A stretch of 64,000 nt of DNA, from the NCBI GenBank assembly GCA_947652605.1, contig OX393581.1:52971924-53035923 (forward strand). Direction: 5' to 3'. The notes below the pieces were generated by a model. That model worked only from the letters and a program-made list of their open reading frames with translations, searched no databases and was not told the origin of the DNA. The stretch is from Elmis aenea. Lineage: Eukaryota > Arthropoda > Insecta > Coleoptera > Elmidae. Of this stretch, positions 46,020 through 57,601 are shown one piece after another (within the stretch, counting starts at the first letter, position 1; each line of letters opens with the position of its first letter). The position numbers were made by a program, and so were the translations under genes.

Positions 46020-46860
46020 TATGATTGAGTTGGACGTAACATACGTCACTACCGTTTCCCGTCCAGTTCTGATCGACTGGGGCATCGCTTAAAGACCCGA
46101 GTTGTCATCAAAAAACGGCGTATTGATTATTTAATAACGAAAGTCACGTAGCTTATTGATAAATCTCACCTTACGATTCATTAATCACGGAGCTGTTCGT
46201 GTTAGATAAAAGCGACGTCGTCGCGCCACAGCCCCCTATATTACTTATTATTCGATTATTTGCGGCGCCGGATTAAAAATCGCGAATAAACAAGTTATGA
46301 TTGATGACTTTCCCGATTTACTGAACTGCCTCTAGTGTCAATAAACCGAACAAAGGAACGCCGATTCGCGATCAAAATATGATAAGGTTTATGAGCAAAC
46401 GGACATGATAGGAACTGGCGGGCTCTTTGTCACGAGGCCGAGTCGAGTCACATAAATATCGGGCAGTGGCCTGGGGGCCGTCAAGATGCCACTAAAAGTG
46501 AAAAACGCTCGCTTCTAAATCTGTTCTTGGCCCCTAAAACAAAGGACGCAATATCGCGAGTCCACCACCCTCAGGTGCAAAAAATACCTGCTTATTCCTG
46601 TCATCGAAGACAGTCAGTTGACTTGGCTCTTTGCTTATTATCCGTATCGCACCCCCTGAACTGTTGATGAAGTAAAGAGCTTATCCTATTCAAAGCCGGG
46701 ACTAAAACACCTAATGGCTTCGTTAACCCGACTCGATTTTACTAAAGAACAGAAACACGAGACCGGCTAAAGAGAAAACGGACGAGTTTTAACAACGCGA
46801 ATAATAGTCTCTCCTTTGATTTCCACCGAGGAAATAAAATGCATCATTAGTATTAACCGG
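46020..46860. promoter_or_regulatory. Candidate enhancer island rich in homeodomain-type motifs
   Basis: The longest block of complex, GC-balanced non-coding sequence in the right part of the window. Visible motifs include TTGATTATTTAATAACG, GATTCATTAATCACGG and CGGATTAAAAATCG (homeodomain-like), TGATTGATGAC (Exd/Pbx-like), GAATAAACAAG (forkhead-like) and ATGATAAGG (GATA-like). No reading frame longer than a few dozen codons fits. Function is inferred only. Confidence 0.4.
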
Positions 46861-49052
46861 GAAAGACGACACGGATATATTTATAAATATTTCTCTCTGA
46901 GAGCGAGTTTACTGTAAGAACGCGGACGAAAGAAATAATTTTAAACAGCAAAACCCCTCTAACGAACACAAAATTATTCATGTATAATACTGCACGTAAA
47001 AGTTTAACACATTTAGTACAAGTTTGAAATTTTAGAATAGCATTTTTACAAAGTGCAACGTTTAAGATAACGCCGTTAGCTGAACTTCTCACATTATGTA
47101 CAATATGCATCAAATAAAATTGAGGAAACATAATTTATTGGAACTATTTTCCTATCTTTTCAAGTTCCTCATTACCCCATACGATTTATCAAAGAGTTTT
47201 TGTTCAAGACTTTTAATGGCAGACATACGAAACAACTTTTTAAGTTACATATAAAATATTTGACAATGATAATTATTTTATTGTCATTAATTCTGTAAAG
47301 TTTTACTACTAATATCCATAGTATTGGTCTACGGCCTTTGCATTTAATCTAATATTCGGTGTTATTCTTTTAGAAATTAACATGCTACAAATTTTTCCGT
47401 ATGTCTAAAAAAATAAAAAAGGTCAAATCAAACCATATCTAAGATAAAATTGATACCATAATGTTGTCCAAGTACACCGAATCGATTAAAACCGGTGGAT
47501 TTGTACACAGAAGAACAATGTCAATAAAAAACCAACTATTTTTTACCAGTACAATTTTTACTACAGTCCACTCTATCGAAATCATTTAAGATTTGGTCCT
47601 TCGAGCCGGATGACTGACATTTTGAACAATAATAATATCGATATTTATACAGCATTTTGGTGTACAAATAAAAAAATATTACAAGCAGATTATCTCATAA
47701 AGATTGCTAATTTTAACAGTTAATAAACGGGCTGTTTATTCCAATATATGGCGAAAAGCTTTTAACACTTATACTTTCATGCAGTTTGTAAATTTCACCA
47801 GGCAATGTTTAAACAGCATAGACAGACTAAACAAACAGAATGTTTTTCTTTTTCAGTGGTTGTATCCTACATTTAGACCCTTGTATAATTAAAACCAAAA
47901 AAACAGGCTGATTTACAATTGGAGGACTTTAAAGCGTTACAATAAAAGTTTTGATGTAAATGGCAACTCTCTCATTTGTACCTACACGGAGTGTGTTTAT
48001 AAAGATCTAATTTATTTAAAAAATACGTAAAGCAGAAAGCTTAATTATACTCTAAAACTCTACAGAAGCATTTTTTACACATCGATAAATGTACAAAACT
48101 TTCTAAATTAAAACGAATCCGAGCAAATCGTCATGCAATTATGGCTCAAAATATTTAATTCCTCTGAAGTATATCAATTCGGAATTGATTTTTTTAAGCA
48201 TGTTTTTGCACTTGTAAGGTATTATTCTTGTATAAACGTTTCAAATTATCTTTAAAACGCCTAAACAAATGTAAGAACCGTCTCCTTATTTATGTGCGAA
48301 GCTTTATTCTAGGGTTAGCCCTAGTAAGGCTAACCATAAAATACTGCTTTTATTTTGCAAATCGTAGATGCGTTTTCCCTGACCTGAAGTCTCGAATTGT
48401 TCCGAATAGAAGACATAAAACAAAAGGACAGACGTAAACCGACCATCCCCTTTCCAATTACACTGCATGCAATTCTGTTAATGGCGAGAGAGGGAGACAC
48501 AATCAACTGATACAGTGACGAGAACATCCCCTTAAATGATCAATGGCCGTTGATACCACTGTTATTTATTAACATAAGTTAGTAAAAAATATTGATGATA
48601 ATATTAGGCATAGGGACAAGCTGAGTTCATTATAAAGAAAAATCACCGATAATATTTTACATTCAGAATAATTTGTCTCACCATTCTTACTTCAATATTG
48701 CATTGCGTTTTTTACGAAATGGGACACTTAATTCCCACAGTGCATTACTGCTAAAAATCATTTTGTATCTACTGGTATCTGCCTTGCTTTCATTCCATCA
48801 GTTTGCCTTGGTCTGCCTTTACATTAACTACAGTTCACACCTTCCTTACCTTATTAACTCTACCTGTATCAGTGGCAAGTGGGAAAATACCTTTTCCTAG
48901 GCTAAAGCTGATAAAAAATTACACGCTAAAGTATGTCACAAGAACGTCTGGTTGGTTTTTCTATGATTGCTACAGAAAATAATAAAATGTGAAACTTTGG
49001 TCATCGAGCGTTGGGAAAAATGGGGAAATAATTTCGCATCGGAGTGCCTATA
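46861..49052. other. Gene-free stretch
   Basis: AT-rich sequence with no convincing gene or repeat. Short open frames at 46853, 47704, 48228 and 48673 have no domain similarity. Confidence 0.35.
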
Positions 49053-49850
49053 CAGGGTGTCCCAATTATACACCGCCAAAAAGTAGGTGCATATTCCTGA
49101 GTGAAAATGATGACCATTTGTCAAATATTTTGTTATCCAAAAATGCTTCCTTTCAAAGTTAGAGACCTTCAAAGTTGCAAGAAAAAAAATCAAAAAATCG
49201 ATTACGTCCTAGCCGTTTAAGCTAGAGCTATCAAACTTGGCCGAAATGTTAAAGTGTTTTCCATTGACTTTGTGGGATAATTAGAAGGAAAACACGTAAT
49301 TGCAAGTATGATTTATAGTCAGGTCATCCGCTTACCATCTTCAGAATTTTTTTCTCTGGAATAAAATTGAAAATGTCATTCGTCCATAAGAAAGTACGAC
49401 TTAAGAGGAAAAAATTCGTCCCTCTTTGTTTTTTGCTGTAAACGTAGCCGTTTTCGAGAAAATTAGCGCTAAAGATGCATCGACAAACTCTGTTTATACA
49501 CCTCAAATATTTTTTTTTACTAAACTTAGTTGGCTAATGTCATGCTTGAAAAAAAATCTGAAGTGGTAAGCGGACGACCTGACTATAAATCATACTTCCA
49601 ATTACGTGTTTTCTTTCTAATTATCCCACAAAGTCAATGGGAAACACCTAAACATTTCGGCCAAGTTTGATAGCTCTAGCTTAAACGGCTAGGACGTATT
49701 CGATTTTTTTATTTTTTTTTTCTTGCAACTTTGGAGGTCTCTAACTTTGAAAGGAAGCATTTTCGGATAACAAAATAGTTGACAAATGGTCATTATTTTC
49801 ACTCAGAAATATGCACTTACTTTTAGGCGGTGTATAATTGGAACACCCTG
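49053..49850. mobile_element. Foldback MITE, 798 bp, arms about 300 bp, TA target duplication
   Basis: TA flanks both ends (49051-49052 and 49851-49852). The outer end CAGGGTGTCCCAATTATACA pairs with TGTATAATTGGAACACCCTG. The arms match over about 300 bp, through CTAGCCGTTTAAGCTAGAGC and its complement to AAGCGGACGACCTGACTATA near the centre. It encodes nothing, but its transcript would form a very long hairpin. Confidence 0.92.
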
Positions 49851-49852
49851 TA

Positions 49853-50496
49853 TAACCAGAGCCGACCCTGTGTTGGACCATTATCCCCTTCTCTCAAACT
49901 CTATGAGTACTTCTGGCAATTATTTCTCTTTTACATGCTACAAGATAACATGTCTCAAAGAAACTTTAACACTAAATTTTAATCAATTTTTCCTGTAAAG
50001 ATCTTCTGTTTAAAATGGTACGTTTGTGGAGTTTTGATAATAATTTAGTGTCATAACACAACCTGGACATTTTAATCCAAATATTATTGCTACTTCTACA
50101 GCATCACCGAGGTGTCGTTTAGGCTCGATTGCAGCAAAAAAATATAGCCGGCGTTGTTTATAAACGCAAGCGTTCTATCAATCATTGGTTTGTTGACTTA
50201 CCTTCGTGTTCGTACACTGTGTATGGGTGCTGATAAAATTGAACGAACACAGGTTTTTAAATAAATCTTACTGGAACGTTTCCAAAATAATTCATTCGAC
50301 GCTTGTAAATTACAAAAACGTCCAACGTTGCTCCTGATAATTAAAATGACCAGCGTTTGTCATGTAGATTTTGAGCTTGCTACAAGTATGTTCAATAATA
50401 AATGTTGTTTATAAGATGAAAACATTGGGATCTCGGTAATAAAGACAATATATAATATGGTGGCTATACCCTCAGTGAGGCTGAGCCGCTTTTAAG
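49853..50496. other. Gene-free stretch with a balanced patch
   Basis: Sequence around 50100-50300 is less AT-rich (GATTGCAGCAAAAAAATATA, GCCGGCGTTGTTTATAAACG) and has a TCTATCAATCATTGG motif. There is no gene. It could be a minor member of the island series. Confidence 0.3.
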
Positions 50497-50795
50497 ATCT
50501 TTCAAGATTCTTTATTTTGGGAGGATCAGTTCCAGTCTATAAGCATATACTAAGAACAACTTTTCTCCATTCTGTCCTATCTTTTGCTTTCACTTTCCAA
50601 TTTCTAACCCCTGCCCTGCTTAGATCGTCTATCACTTCCTGAATACATTTTGACCTAGGTCTGCCACGTCTCCTCTTTTCTCCGGGATCTTATTTCAACA
50701 CTGAATTGATTTGGGCGCGCTCATCTGCTCTAAAGACATGTCCCAACCATCTCGCCCTGTGCTCTCTTATTTTTGTTATTATGTCTCCTAAGATT
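50497..50795 (-). pseudogene. LINE ORF2 C-terminal relic
   Basis: The minus strand, after one frame repair, reads IREHRARWLGHVFRADERAQ, GKRRRGRPRSKCIQEVIDDL and RDRTEWRKVV-like sequence (WKVKAKDRTEWRKVVLSIC). RWLGHV and RGRP-x-x-x-W/C are the well-known tail motifs of insect LINE polyproteins. The reverse transcriptase core is absent. Confidence 0.82.
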
Positions 50796-51127
50796 GAACT
50801 GGACTAAATATTAATCGGAATTGTCTGTTTCAAAAATGTTAAAGTTTCACAATCAATCAAAGGTATATAAGATCTATTTTTGCTTTAGACAAAATAACAC
50901 AATCTTTAAATGGACCTTTGTCGTTTAATTTTTTTTTTAACACTCATGGTGTTTGAGTTATTAATATTGGTCTAACAGGACAACCATCAATTTTTTTCTA
51001 ATAAATCTTAAAACTAAATACTTAACAACTATAGTCCATCCATTGATGTCTTCTAAAATGTTCTGATTATATTGTATGCACTCTCACTCGCGCACTATGC
51101 TCTGCTTTTTACACAAAACACACTACA

Positions 51128-51440
51128 CAAGTTGAAAGGGCTTGGTCCTCGTCAATTTTCGGACAAGATGTTGGTTGTCCAGCAGTTGAAGAGCTTCTGC
51201 ATTCTCATGATGGTGGTCTGGCTTCGTGTCTACCAGCAAACCTTTTAATTTCTTCCTTAACCATTGGCATACCGAGATCTCGATGAAGATCACTGTTGCG
51301 GACGTACCATGGAGCGTTTACCATATTACGCGTCATTTTGTAAAAAAAGTACCTACGTCTGGTTTGTGCTTTTGTGTACTTCAAAGATTTTTTTTTCAAA
51401 AACAGCAATTTCTGTTCATCCAAAAATTTCTTAGCTTGGA
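51128..51440 (-). pseudogene. Jockey-type LINE ORF2 C-terminal relic
   Basis: The minus strand encodes MVNAPWYVRNSDLHRDLGMP followed by MVKEEIKRFAGRHEARPPS and, after a stop, ECRSS-like sequence. INAPWYVRN-x-x-LH-x-DL and the RHE-x-RL block are C-terminal motifs of Jockey-clade elements. It is separated from the other LINE tail at 50.5 kb and belongs to a different family. Confidence 0.88.
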
Positions 51441-51728
51441 GATTTTACGTGTCTAATAATAATTTTAATTAAGCCTCACGGATACTATTGTAATTATTTT
51501 TCTAACACAAATTTTATTAACATCAAATAGCTTATGATACATAATACTTTAATTTTGCTAGTCATATTTTAATTTTATTATGATTTACTCGACAATGTCT
51601 GCTATAAATGCTTTATTTACTTGCATTCATAAGTATTTTATCAGTTAATTTACCTATTTTGTTACAGTAGCTTGTAATGGTAATAAAAAGTACCCATTTT
51701 GTTGTAATTTACTACTAATTACCATCAT

Positions 51729-52735
51729 TAGTCCTATTTCACCCAATAAAACAATCATTTTGTAATTTTAAGAACTTCGAAATCAGATAAAACAGACGAT
51801 TTTCTGCTTTTTGACACAATTCTTGAACTTAACTTATTGCTAAATGTGTTTTTTTCAATTTATAAAGTATTATAACGTTTGTTGTCTCGCTAAATGTTTC
51901 CGTAATTGCCACGCAAAGTTGTACCACCTATAATTTACAATTTTACCGTAGTGCCTTAGCAAAGCTGGCGCGCGCAGTGCTGTTAGTGATTTGAAAATGG
52001 TGCGCACGCGACGCTTTTCGGCTAACATTTAACTCGCTTATTGTAGTGTTATTTTCGGTCATCAAACATATTGTTGCTGTGTGAATAACCCGAAACATGT
52101 TGAATTATCGATACGAAGTGCTATTTAGTCGCCAAACGCTACGAAAATTGAAAAATCCTGATGGAAAAGTTGCAAGATTTTCATCTGTCAAGTGGCGTCC
52201 TTTCTGTGGCCAGCGGCCGGCATCGCACGAGTAGGCTACGTGTTTGAACGATGCCGCGCGGAAATTTTGAAAGTTGAGTTTTCGCGTAATTTTTGAGTTT
52301 ATAATTGTACTAGTGGCACATTTTTGTACTGTGAAGCAAGCATAATGCATAACAATTTAAATAATCGTGTTGAGAACGTTTTTGAGATTTTAAAGTGCTT
52401 TTGATCCTTGCGGAAGCTGGTTTTGTCCTTGGCATTGCCCGAGAAGTTCACGTTATGCCGATAAGGTGGGTGGATGTTTTAATTGTAACTTAGATGTGTT
52501 GTGACTCTTATTTATATTAATTATTGTGCTATAAAAAAGTTTGTTTGGTCCTCGTTTCGTCGGTCAAAGGACTTATGCTGTAATTGTCATTGTGTCAAGT
52601 TTTTTAAGGTTTGATGCGTTGTTAGGCTCCTTTAAAAGGTTTTGAGTATGTCGCTTTCGTGTGTGAGTTTTTTTTAATATACCGAATTACCTACACCTGA
52701 ATGCGCTGAAATTAAATCGAAGGCTTTCATATTCA
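51729..52735. repeat. Duplicated 1-kb block, copy 2 (promoter/first-exon-like)
   Basis: Same orientation and content as 32803-33800, offset 18926 bp at the left edge. Both copies start abruptly at TAGTCCTATTTCACCC. The GC-rich core and the CCGATAAG|GTGGGTGG donor-like site (about 52460) are kept, while the flanks on both sides are unrelated. Homology fades through the last 60-100 bp. The open frames inside lie on the minus strand and show no domain. Confidence 0.9.
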
Positions 52736-52989
52736 ACTACAGGTAACCCTAGTAAAACGTTAGTTTCTCACGTGTTATAATATGCCTAAAGCCGAACCTT
52801 TTAAATGCGTGTCATTTTAGTGGTAAAACTGTTTCTTTTCCGAATTCAAACCTTTGGTTTATCTCCAATAATAAACGAGATCCCAAGGGTCGCTGTCGAA
52901 TTTGAATAGGTCTGTATTACTCAATTCTTTTTGCGTTAGTGAGTTGTAAAGATGTCCAAGCCGCTCTTAACTACATTAAAACCGAATTA

Positions 52990-53665
52990 GGCATTATCGC
53001 AATTTTCTCCGGTTAAAAGCTTTAAATTTAATTGAAGGTTGTCGTAACATATGAGAGAACAATCAGAGTAGACATCAACGGGCCGCAGCTTAGGGGGCAA
53101 ATCCCGCAATTCCTAGCTGCGGCGGCCACTAATTGGTTTCCGGGTTTCCACACCGGACTCGGCGTCGCCGAATTTAATGAAAGCCAGTTAATTGGAATGG
53201 ATGTGGCATTAAAATAGATCAGTACCTGGCGGGGCTTAAGATTGCCTCCACTCCGGTTGTCGCGGGAAAGAATTGATGTCGAAAACCAATTGAGTTCCCG
53301 TGTTATCTAGTGCGCTAAACGACCGAGTCAGCAATTGTCTTCAGGCGGTAACGCCACTGACATCCAGTCCTGTTCAGACATTTATTTCAGGTGTGCGTAA
53401 ATATTGGCTGGAACGTGTGAATGACACACAAGCATCTCCAGTTTACATTACGACGGGCCAATAGCGCTGTTGAAGAGCATCTCAATCTTGTGTGTAATGT
53501 TCGCGTCTTGCCGGATCTACAAGGGTTTCATCACTTACCTTACTCCATCAGCTGTAAAAGATCCGCGCGCTGACGAGAAAGCTTCACCGCTAAATTACTT
53601 GACCGTAACGGGGTCGCGCGGCAAGTCTATAAAATCAAACCTTCATCAAGAATGTCTAACACAAA
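52990..53665. promoter_or_regulatory. Candidate enhancer island
   Basis: GC-balanced, complex, non-coding. Motifs include CCACTAATTGG and CCAGTTAATTGG (paired homeodomain-like ATTGG boxes), GAAAACCAATTGAG, GGCCAATAGCGC (CCAAT box) and GGCCGCAGCTTAGG. Short open frames (61 and 72 codons) lack similarity to anything I know. Inferred regulatory DNA. Confidence 0.38.
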
Positions 53666-53970
53666 TAATTTGTTGCGAGTTATATTAAATAAATTAACTA
53701 AAACGACTAGGTTCACAATAATTATAACGTTAAAGTTGTTCCGTAAATTAAATTGTAGGTTGAGACATGAAAATGAAAACGGAAAAGTTTACTAAACGTG
53801 TGAGCTTCGACGTTTCCCTGCAAAGATACGCAAAATCTCGTAACTGCTGGTTGCACTGCATTTGCAGAAACATTTTTCGTTAGGTAGATTTCTATGGGTG
53901 TGGACCTGTGTAGATTTTTAAAAACCTAATAATTACTGTATTCGTCTTAAGGTTCGTCAACTGATAGAAT

Positions 53971-55023
53971 CAGGGCCGGCCCTAGTAAGCGCGGGGCTCA
54001 ACGCAAGGACAAGCTGCAGGGCCCTTATCCCTACAAAAAAATTATTTATACATTATCATCCAAATAATAATTTTTTTAAAATAAACTTTTGAACAAACTT
54101 AAGCTAAAATAATATAACAAAACAAAATTTGACAAATTGACTATGAACGAAGGAAAACAACAATTCATATTTTTATAAACGAAATAGAAACTCAATTAAA
54201 ATTTATGTTTCTAGATTCTGCTTACGCAAAATCTTTTAATAGGTTGTCCTCACTTTCAATTGACATAATTGCGAGTGAATTTAAACGTTCTTCAGAAATA
54301 GTGGATCGTAAATATGTTTTAATTAGTTTTAATTTTGAAAAACTTCTTTCGCCCGCAGAGACTGTTACCGGTATAGTAAGGAAGATCCTTAGTGCAATAA
54401 ATAAATTTGAAAACAAGGTTGGACGATTATTACAAGCCAAATATTTAAGTACATTTAAAGGATTGCAACAACTTTGTGGAATAGTTACGCTTAAAGCTTC
54501 TATTTCTTCCGCCAACATGAATCCATTTAAGTTCACCGATTCGATTTTAAAGTAATTTGTAAATCAGCAGCACATTTTAATGTAGTCTCTTTGGATTGAT
54601 TGTGAAAATTCCATAAAAGACTTAATAAATATATGGTTTCTTTTAATTGTTTAAATTGAGGTTGAAGAGACTGCAGTGTCGTATCTAACACTTGATTAAA
54701 ACAGTTTATTTTGTATGCTTCCTTTGCATCAACAACGGGGTCGTCTGAGGACTGCCTTTTGCGTTTCAGTAAACGTTTCAACTGGAATTGTTGAACAACA
54801 TCTAAATCTTTTGCAAGATCATTTGCACCGATTAATACATCTTTAAAACTTTTTTCTCGGTACACTCTAGCCATTTGCACAATTTTTCAAAAGTGAGTAT
54901 TTCCGAAGACAGATCTGAGGTTTCACTTTGTAATTCTTTGCTTATTAAGTTCACTTGGAAAAGCAAATCATGCCAGAAAACTAAAGATACCAAAAATTTG
55001 TAATCTTTCATTTGGGTAGCCAA
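53971..55023 (-). pseudogene. hAT transposase relic (ZMYM1/TTF-type lineage)
   Basis: Minus-strand frames in succession show a MATQMKDYKFLVSLVFWHDL segment, an LKRLLKRKRQSSDDP linker, then CNPLNVLKYLACNNRP and TVSAGERSFSKLKLIKTYLR...ISEERLNSLAIMSIE. The last is the hAT dimerisation motif. The end CAGGGCCGGCCCTAG at 53971 is a typical hAT terminus. Two frameshifts split the coding region. The N-terminus and the other element end are missing or overlain by the LINE fragment at 55.26 kb. Confidence 0.85.
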
Positions 55024-55257
55024 AGATTCTACTTCACTTTTTGCGTTTTCGTAAACGTTTCAACTGGAATTATTTCACGAAAGCTTTTGTTAATTGATTT
55101 GATGATGATATTTGATAAATAATCTATTATATTATTGTGGTATAGTTTATTTATTAAGTTTAGTTTTTCACTATTGAACAATGACTTTTTTAAGTGATAA
55201 GATAGAGAATTGTTTCTTGTTTCTATGCTATTAATAAGCATTGAATTTATATTTTTT

Positions 55258-55750
55258 ATTTTTGTCTTCTAGTTATTTTTAGCACAGTTCGAAGAACTTG
55301 TTCTATGGTACCATGTTCTTCCCTAAAGCCAAATTGGTGATCAGGTATCAGGTGTATTTCTTTTAGCGTGGGTCTGAGCTTTTTCAGAAGTAGTTCTTTC
55401 AAATAGTTTTGATATTACTGGGAGGAGGTCAATCGTGAATAGGTCTATATGATTTTACTTCCTCAGGTGGTTTGCAAGGTTTCGAAATCATAATAATGTC
55501 AGCAACTTTCCACTGACTAGCAACGTGACCAATTGCCATGATGGCATTGAAAAACTGTGTAATGTATTTTACGCCTGTTTGTGGGAGTTCTTTTAGTACT
55601 TTTCCTGTTATTAAATCGTAACCTGGGGATTATTTGGATTAAGCAATTTTATCATTGAACTTACAAGAGTTATTTTGAACGGTTTCGTTGGTAATTCCAG
55701 TTGTCCTAGGGCATCCAGATTTGGTTGTACTTTAGTCTTCCTCTACCGAA
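55258..55750 (-). pseudogene. Jockey-type LINE reverse transcriptase fragment
   Basis: The minus strand reads GYDLITGKVLKELPQTGVKY, FNAIMAIGHVASQWKVADII, MISKPCKPPEEVKSYRPI and, after frame shifts, PDHQFGFREEHGTIEQVLR. These are consecutive Jockey palm motifs. It is similar in region to the fragment at 31966-32300 but a distinct, more decayed copy in the opposite orientation. Confidence 0.88.
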
Positions 55751-56282
55751 ACTTCAGATTTATTTTGTTATAAAAAGTTATGTTTTAACTAAATTTCATT
55801 GATGTTAGCGTTAGTAATTTACCGATCTTTAACTTCTATTGCTGCTGTTTTAATCTGAGGCGTAAAATAATTATTCATGGGCGCAGCTTCAAGACATTTC
55901 ATTAAATGCTGAACAACTGCGAGCAGAGTAGATTTTGATGCTAAACTTGACGATCATCGATACGCGATGACGATTTTAAAGTTAGTTTAGCGGTTTCTGT
56001 TTACTCGGCGCCAACACGAAGTGGTTCTCGCTCAATATACAACAATAGTTCGGTATTGTTTAGGTAGTTGAAGACGATTAAATCCTATGTGCTATATTGT
56101 ACTCTAAAAGCATTATATTTACTTAGGGTAATCACCGAATTGGGTGCCAAGTGCTAAATGTCGAATAAACATCTAGAGAGTTGTGTTTGAGTATTGAATT
56201 CTAAGGTAATAAAGAGAGATTAAATGCCAGCCGCATGTTTCGAGCTGGGGGTGGTTATATTTAAACGGAGGTCGGATAGAGA
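55751..56282. other. Gene-free stretch
   Basis: No gene or repeat that I can support. Confidence 0.35.
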
Positions 56283-56714
56283 AGCGCGATAACTAACAAT
56301 ACCTAACCGAGATTTGCGCTGTTCATGCAAAATGCTTCAACGCAACTGATTGCCGACGATATACAAGTGTATCGCAAAAATAACCAAACTTTTTAAAGAT
56401 CAAAACATGGCCAACTTGATTCATAGCCGCTCTATAAATATATATAAACTAGTACGGTAGTGCCATATAGGCGGAAATGTATACTCTACCATACAGCCGG
56501 CTGAATTTGGACCCAAATCGCCACAAAAGGAACGTATTTTGAAAAATATTTGCAGCAGTTCTTTTTTTATTTGTTAGAAGTTTGGTTATTTTTGCGACAG
56601 ACTTGTTTTTTTAAGGCAGATTGGATGAAAACGCGATAGCTAACAATAGCTAACCGACTAGGATTGCGCTGTTCATGCAAACTGCGTGAACGGAAGTGAT
56701 TGCCGACGATATAC
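56283..56714. repeat. Direct repeat pair, about 80 bp, offset about 350 bp
   Basis: 56283-56363 and 56632-56714 share CGATAACTAACAATA/CGATAGCTAACAATA, TTGCGCTGTTCATGCAAA and GTGATTGCCGACGATATAC-like blocks. A MITE sits at the end of the first copy. Confidence 0.8.
56364..56605. mobile_element. Short MITE inserted at the edge of the direct repeat
   Basis: 242 bp with ends CAAGTGTATCGCAAAAATAA... and ...TTATTTTTGCGACAGACTTG, complementary over about 26 of 28 bp, including TCGCAAAAATAACCAAACTT exactly. Left flank TA; the right flank is not TA. The interior is AT-rich with one GC-balanced patch. Confidence 0.75.
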
Positions 56715-57380
56715 GTCTCCATCGGGAAAGTCAGCTCGCTAAACGACTCTCCAAAGATTGTAGATTACATATTTGAAAAAGAGTTTGGTACTCTAAATCG
56801 ACTTTTTCATCTCTCTCGAAGGTATGTATAGGTTATTCAGCGAGATAATGCGATAGGCCGCCCTTCGACTGTACGCAACTCGCGAATTGGCCCCCTTTCA
56901 TACTTATCAGATATTCCTGTTTTATTCACACACCATTTTCTATTAAACTTCGGCCCGCTTTATGACGTGTGAAAGTTAAACTACAAACATATTAAGCACT
57001 TGTTACGATTTACACGAGAACAGTATTGCTATCTTGAATTTTACAACAAAATCCTTACCTAAATTATTAATTTAATGACTTCTTAAATCATTTCCATTTA
57101 AAAAATAACTCACCCCACAAAATGTGAACTGAATAACACAAAATGTAAGGTCACGAATGAGGTAAAGATCTAGTTAACCAATCCTTTTATCGCAAAATGT
57201 GTCTTATATATCCATCCCTATGCTTTTCATGTTAAAATATAGGATTAAGACTTTTGCCTAAGCTATAAATACCATTTTTAATATTCTGCTCTAGGTAATA
57301 AGAAAGTTGGAGGTGTTTTAAGTTAATTGTTCATTGATAACTTCTAGGAATAGAAAACATTCAAAATCGATGCTTTACTT

Positions 57381-57593
57381 CAGCGTTCCTCAAAAGTTTT
57401 ACTCTGAGGACCTCTTTTAAAATTAAATTCTTGCAGAGGACCCCAATGAGTTGTTTTGTAGACAATATTTTTGTTTTCTTCTAACCTGGCAAACAAATTT
57501 GTTTGATTTTCGAACATTATAAAGGCTATGAGACCCCTTCAGAAGGATTCAGGGACCCCCAGGGGTTCGCGGAGCACACTTTGAGAAACACTG
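57381..57593. mobile_element. hAT MITE, 213 bp, with perfect 8-bp target duplication
   Basis: CTTTACTT occurs immediately on both sides (57373-57380 and 57594-57601). The right end GAGAAACACTG and left end CAGCGTTCCTC are inverted repeats of the common hAT type. Subterminal AGGACCTC and CAGGGGTTCGCGGAGC blocks are also typical. Confidence 0.9.
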
Positions 57594-57601
57594 CTTTACT
57601 T

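Noticed and set aside
54222..54536. Domesticated hAT gene
   Set aside because: The frames are broken by frameshifts, a typical transposon end is present at 53971, and no host-like exon structure is visible.
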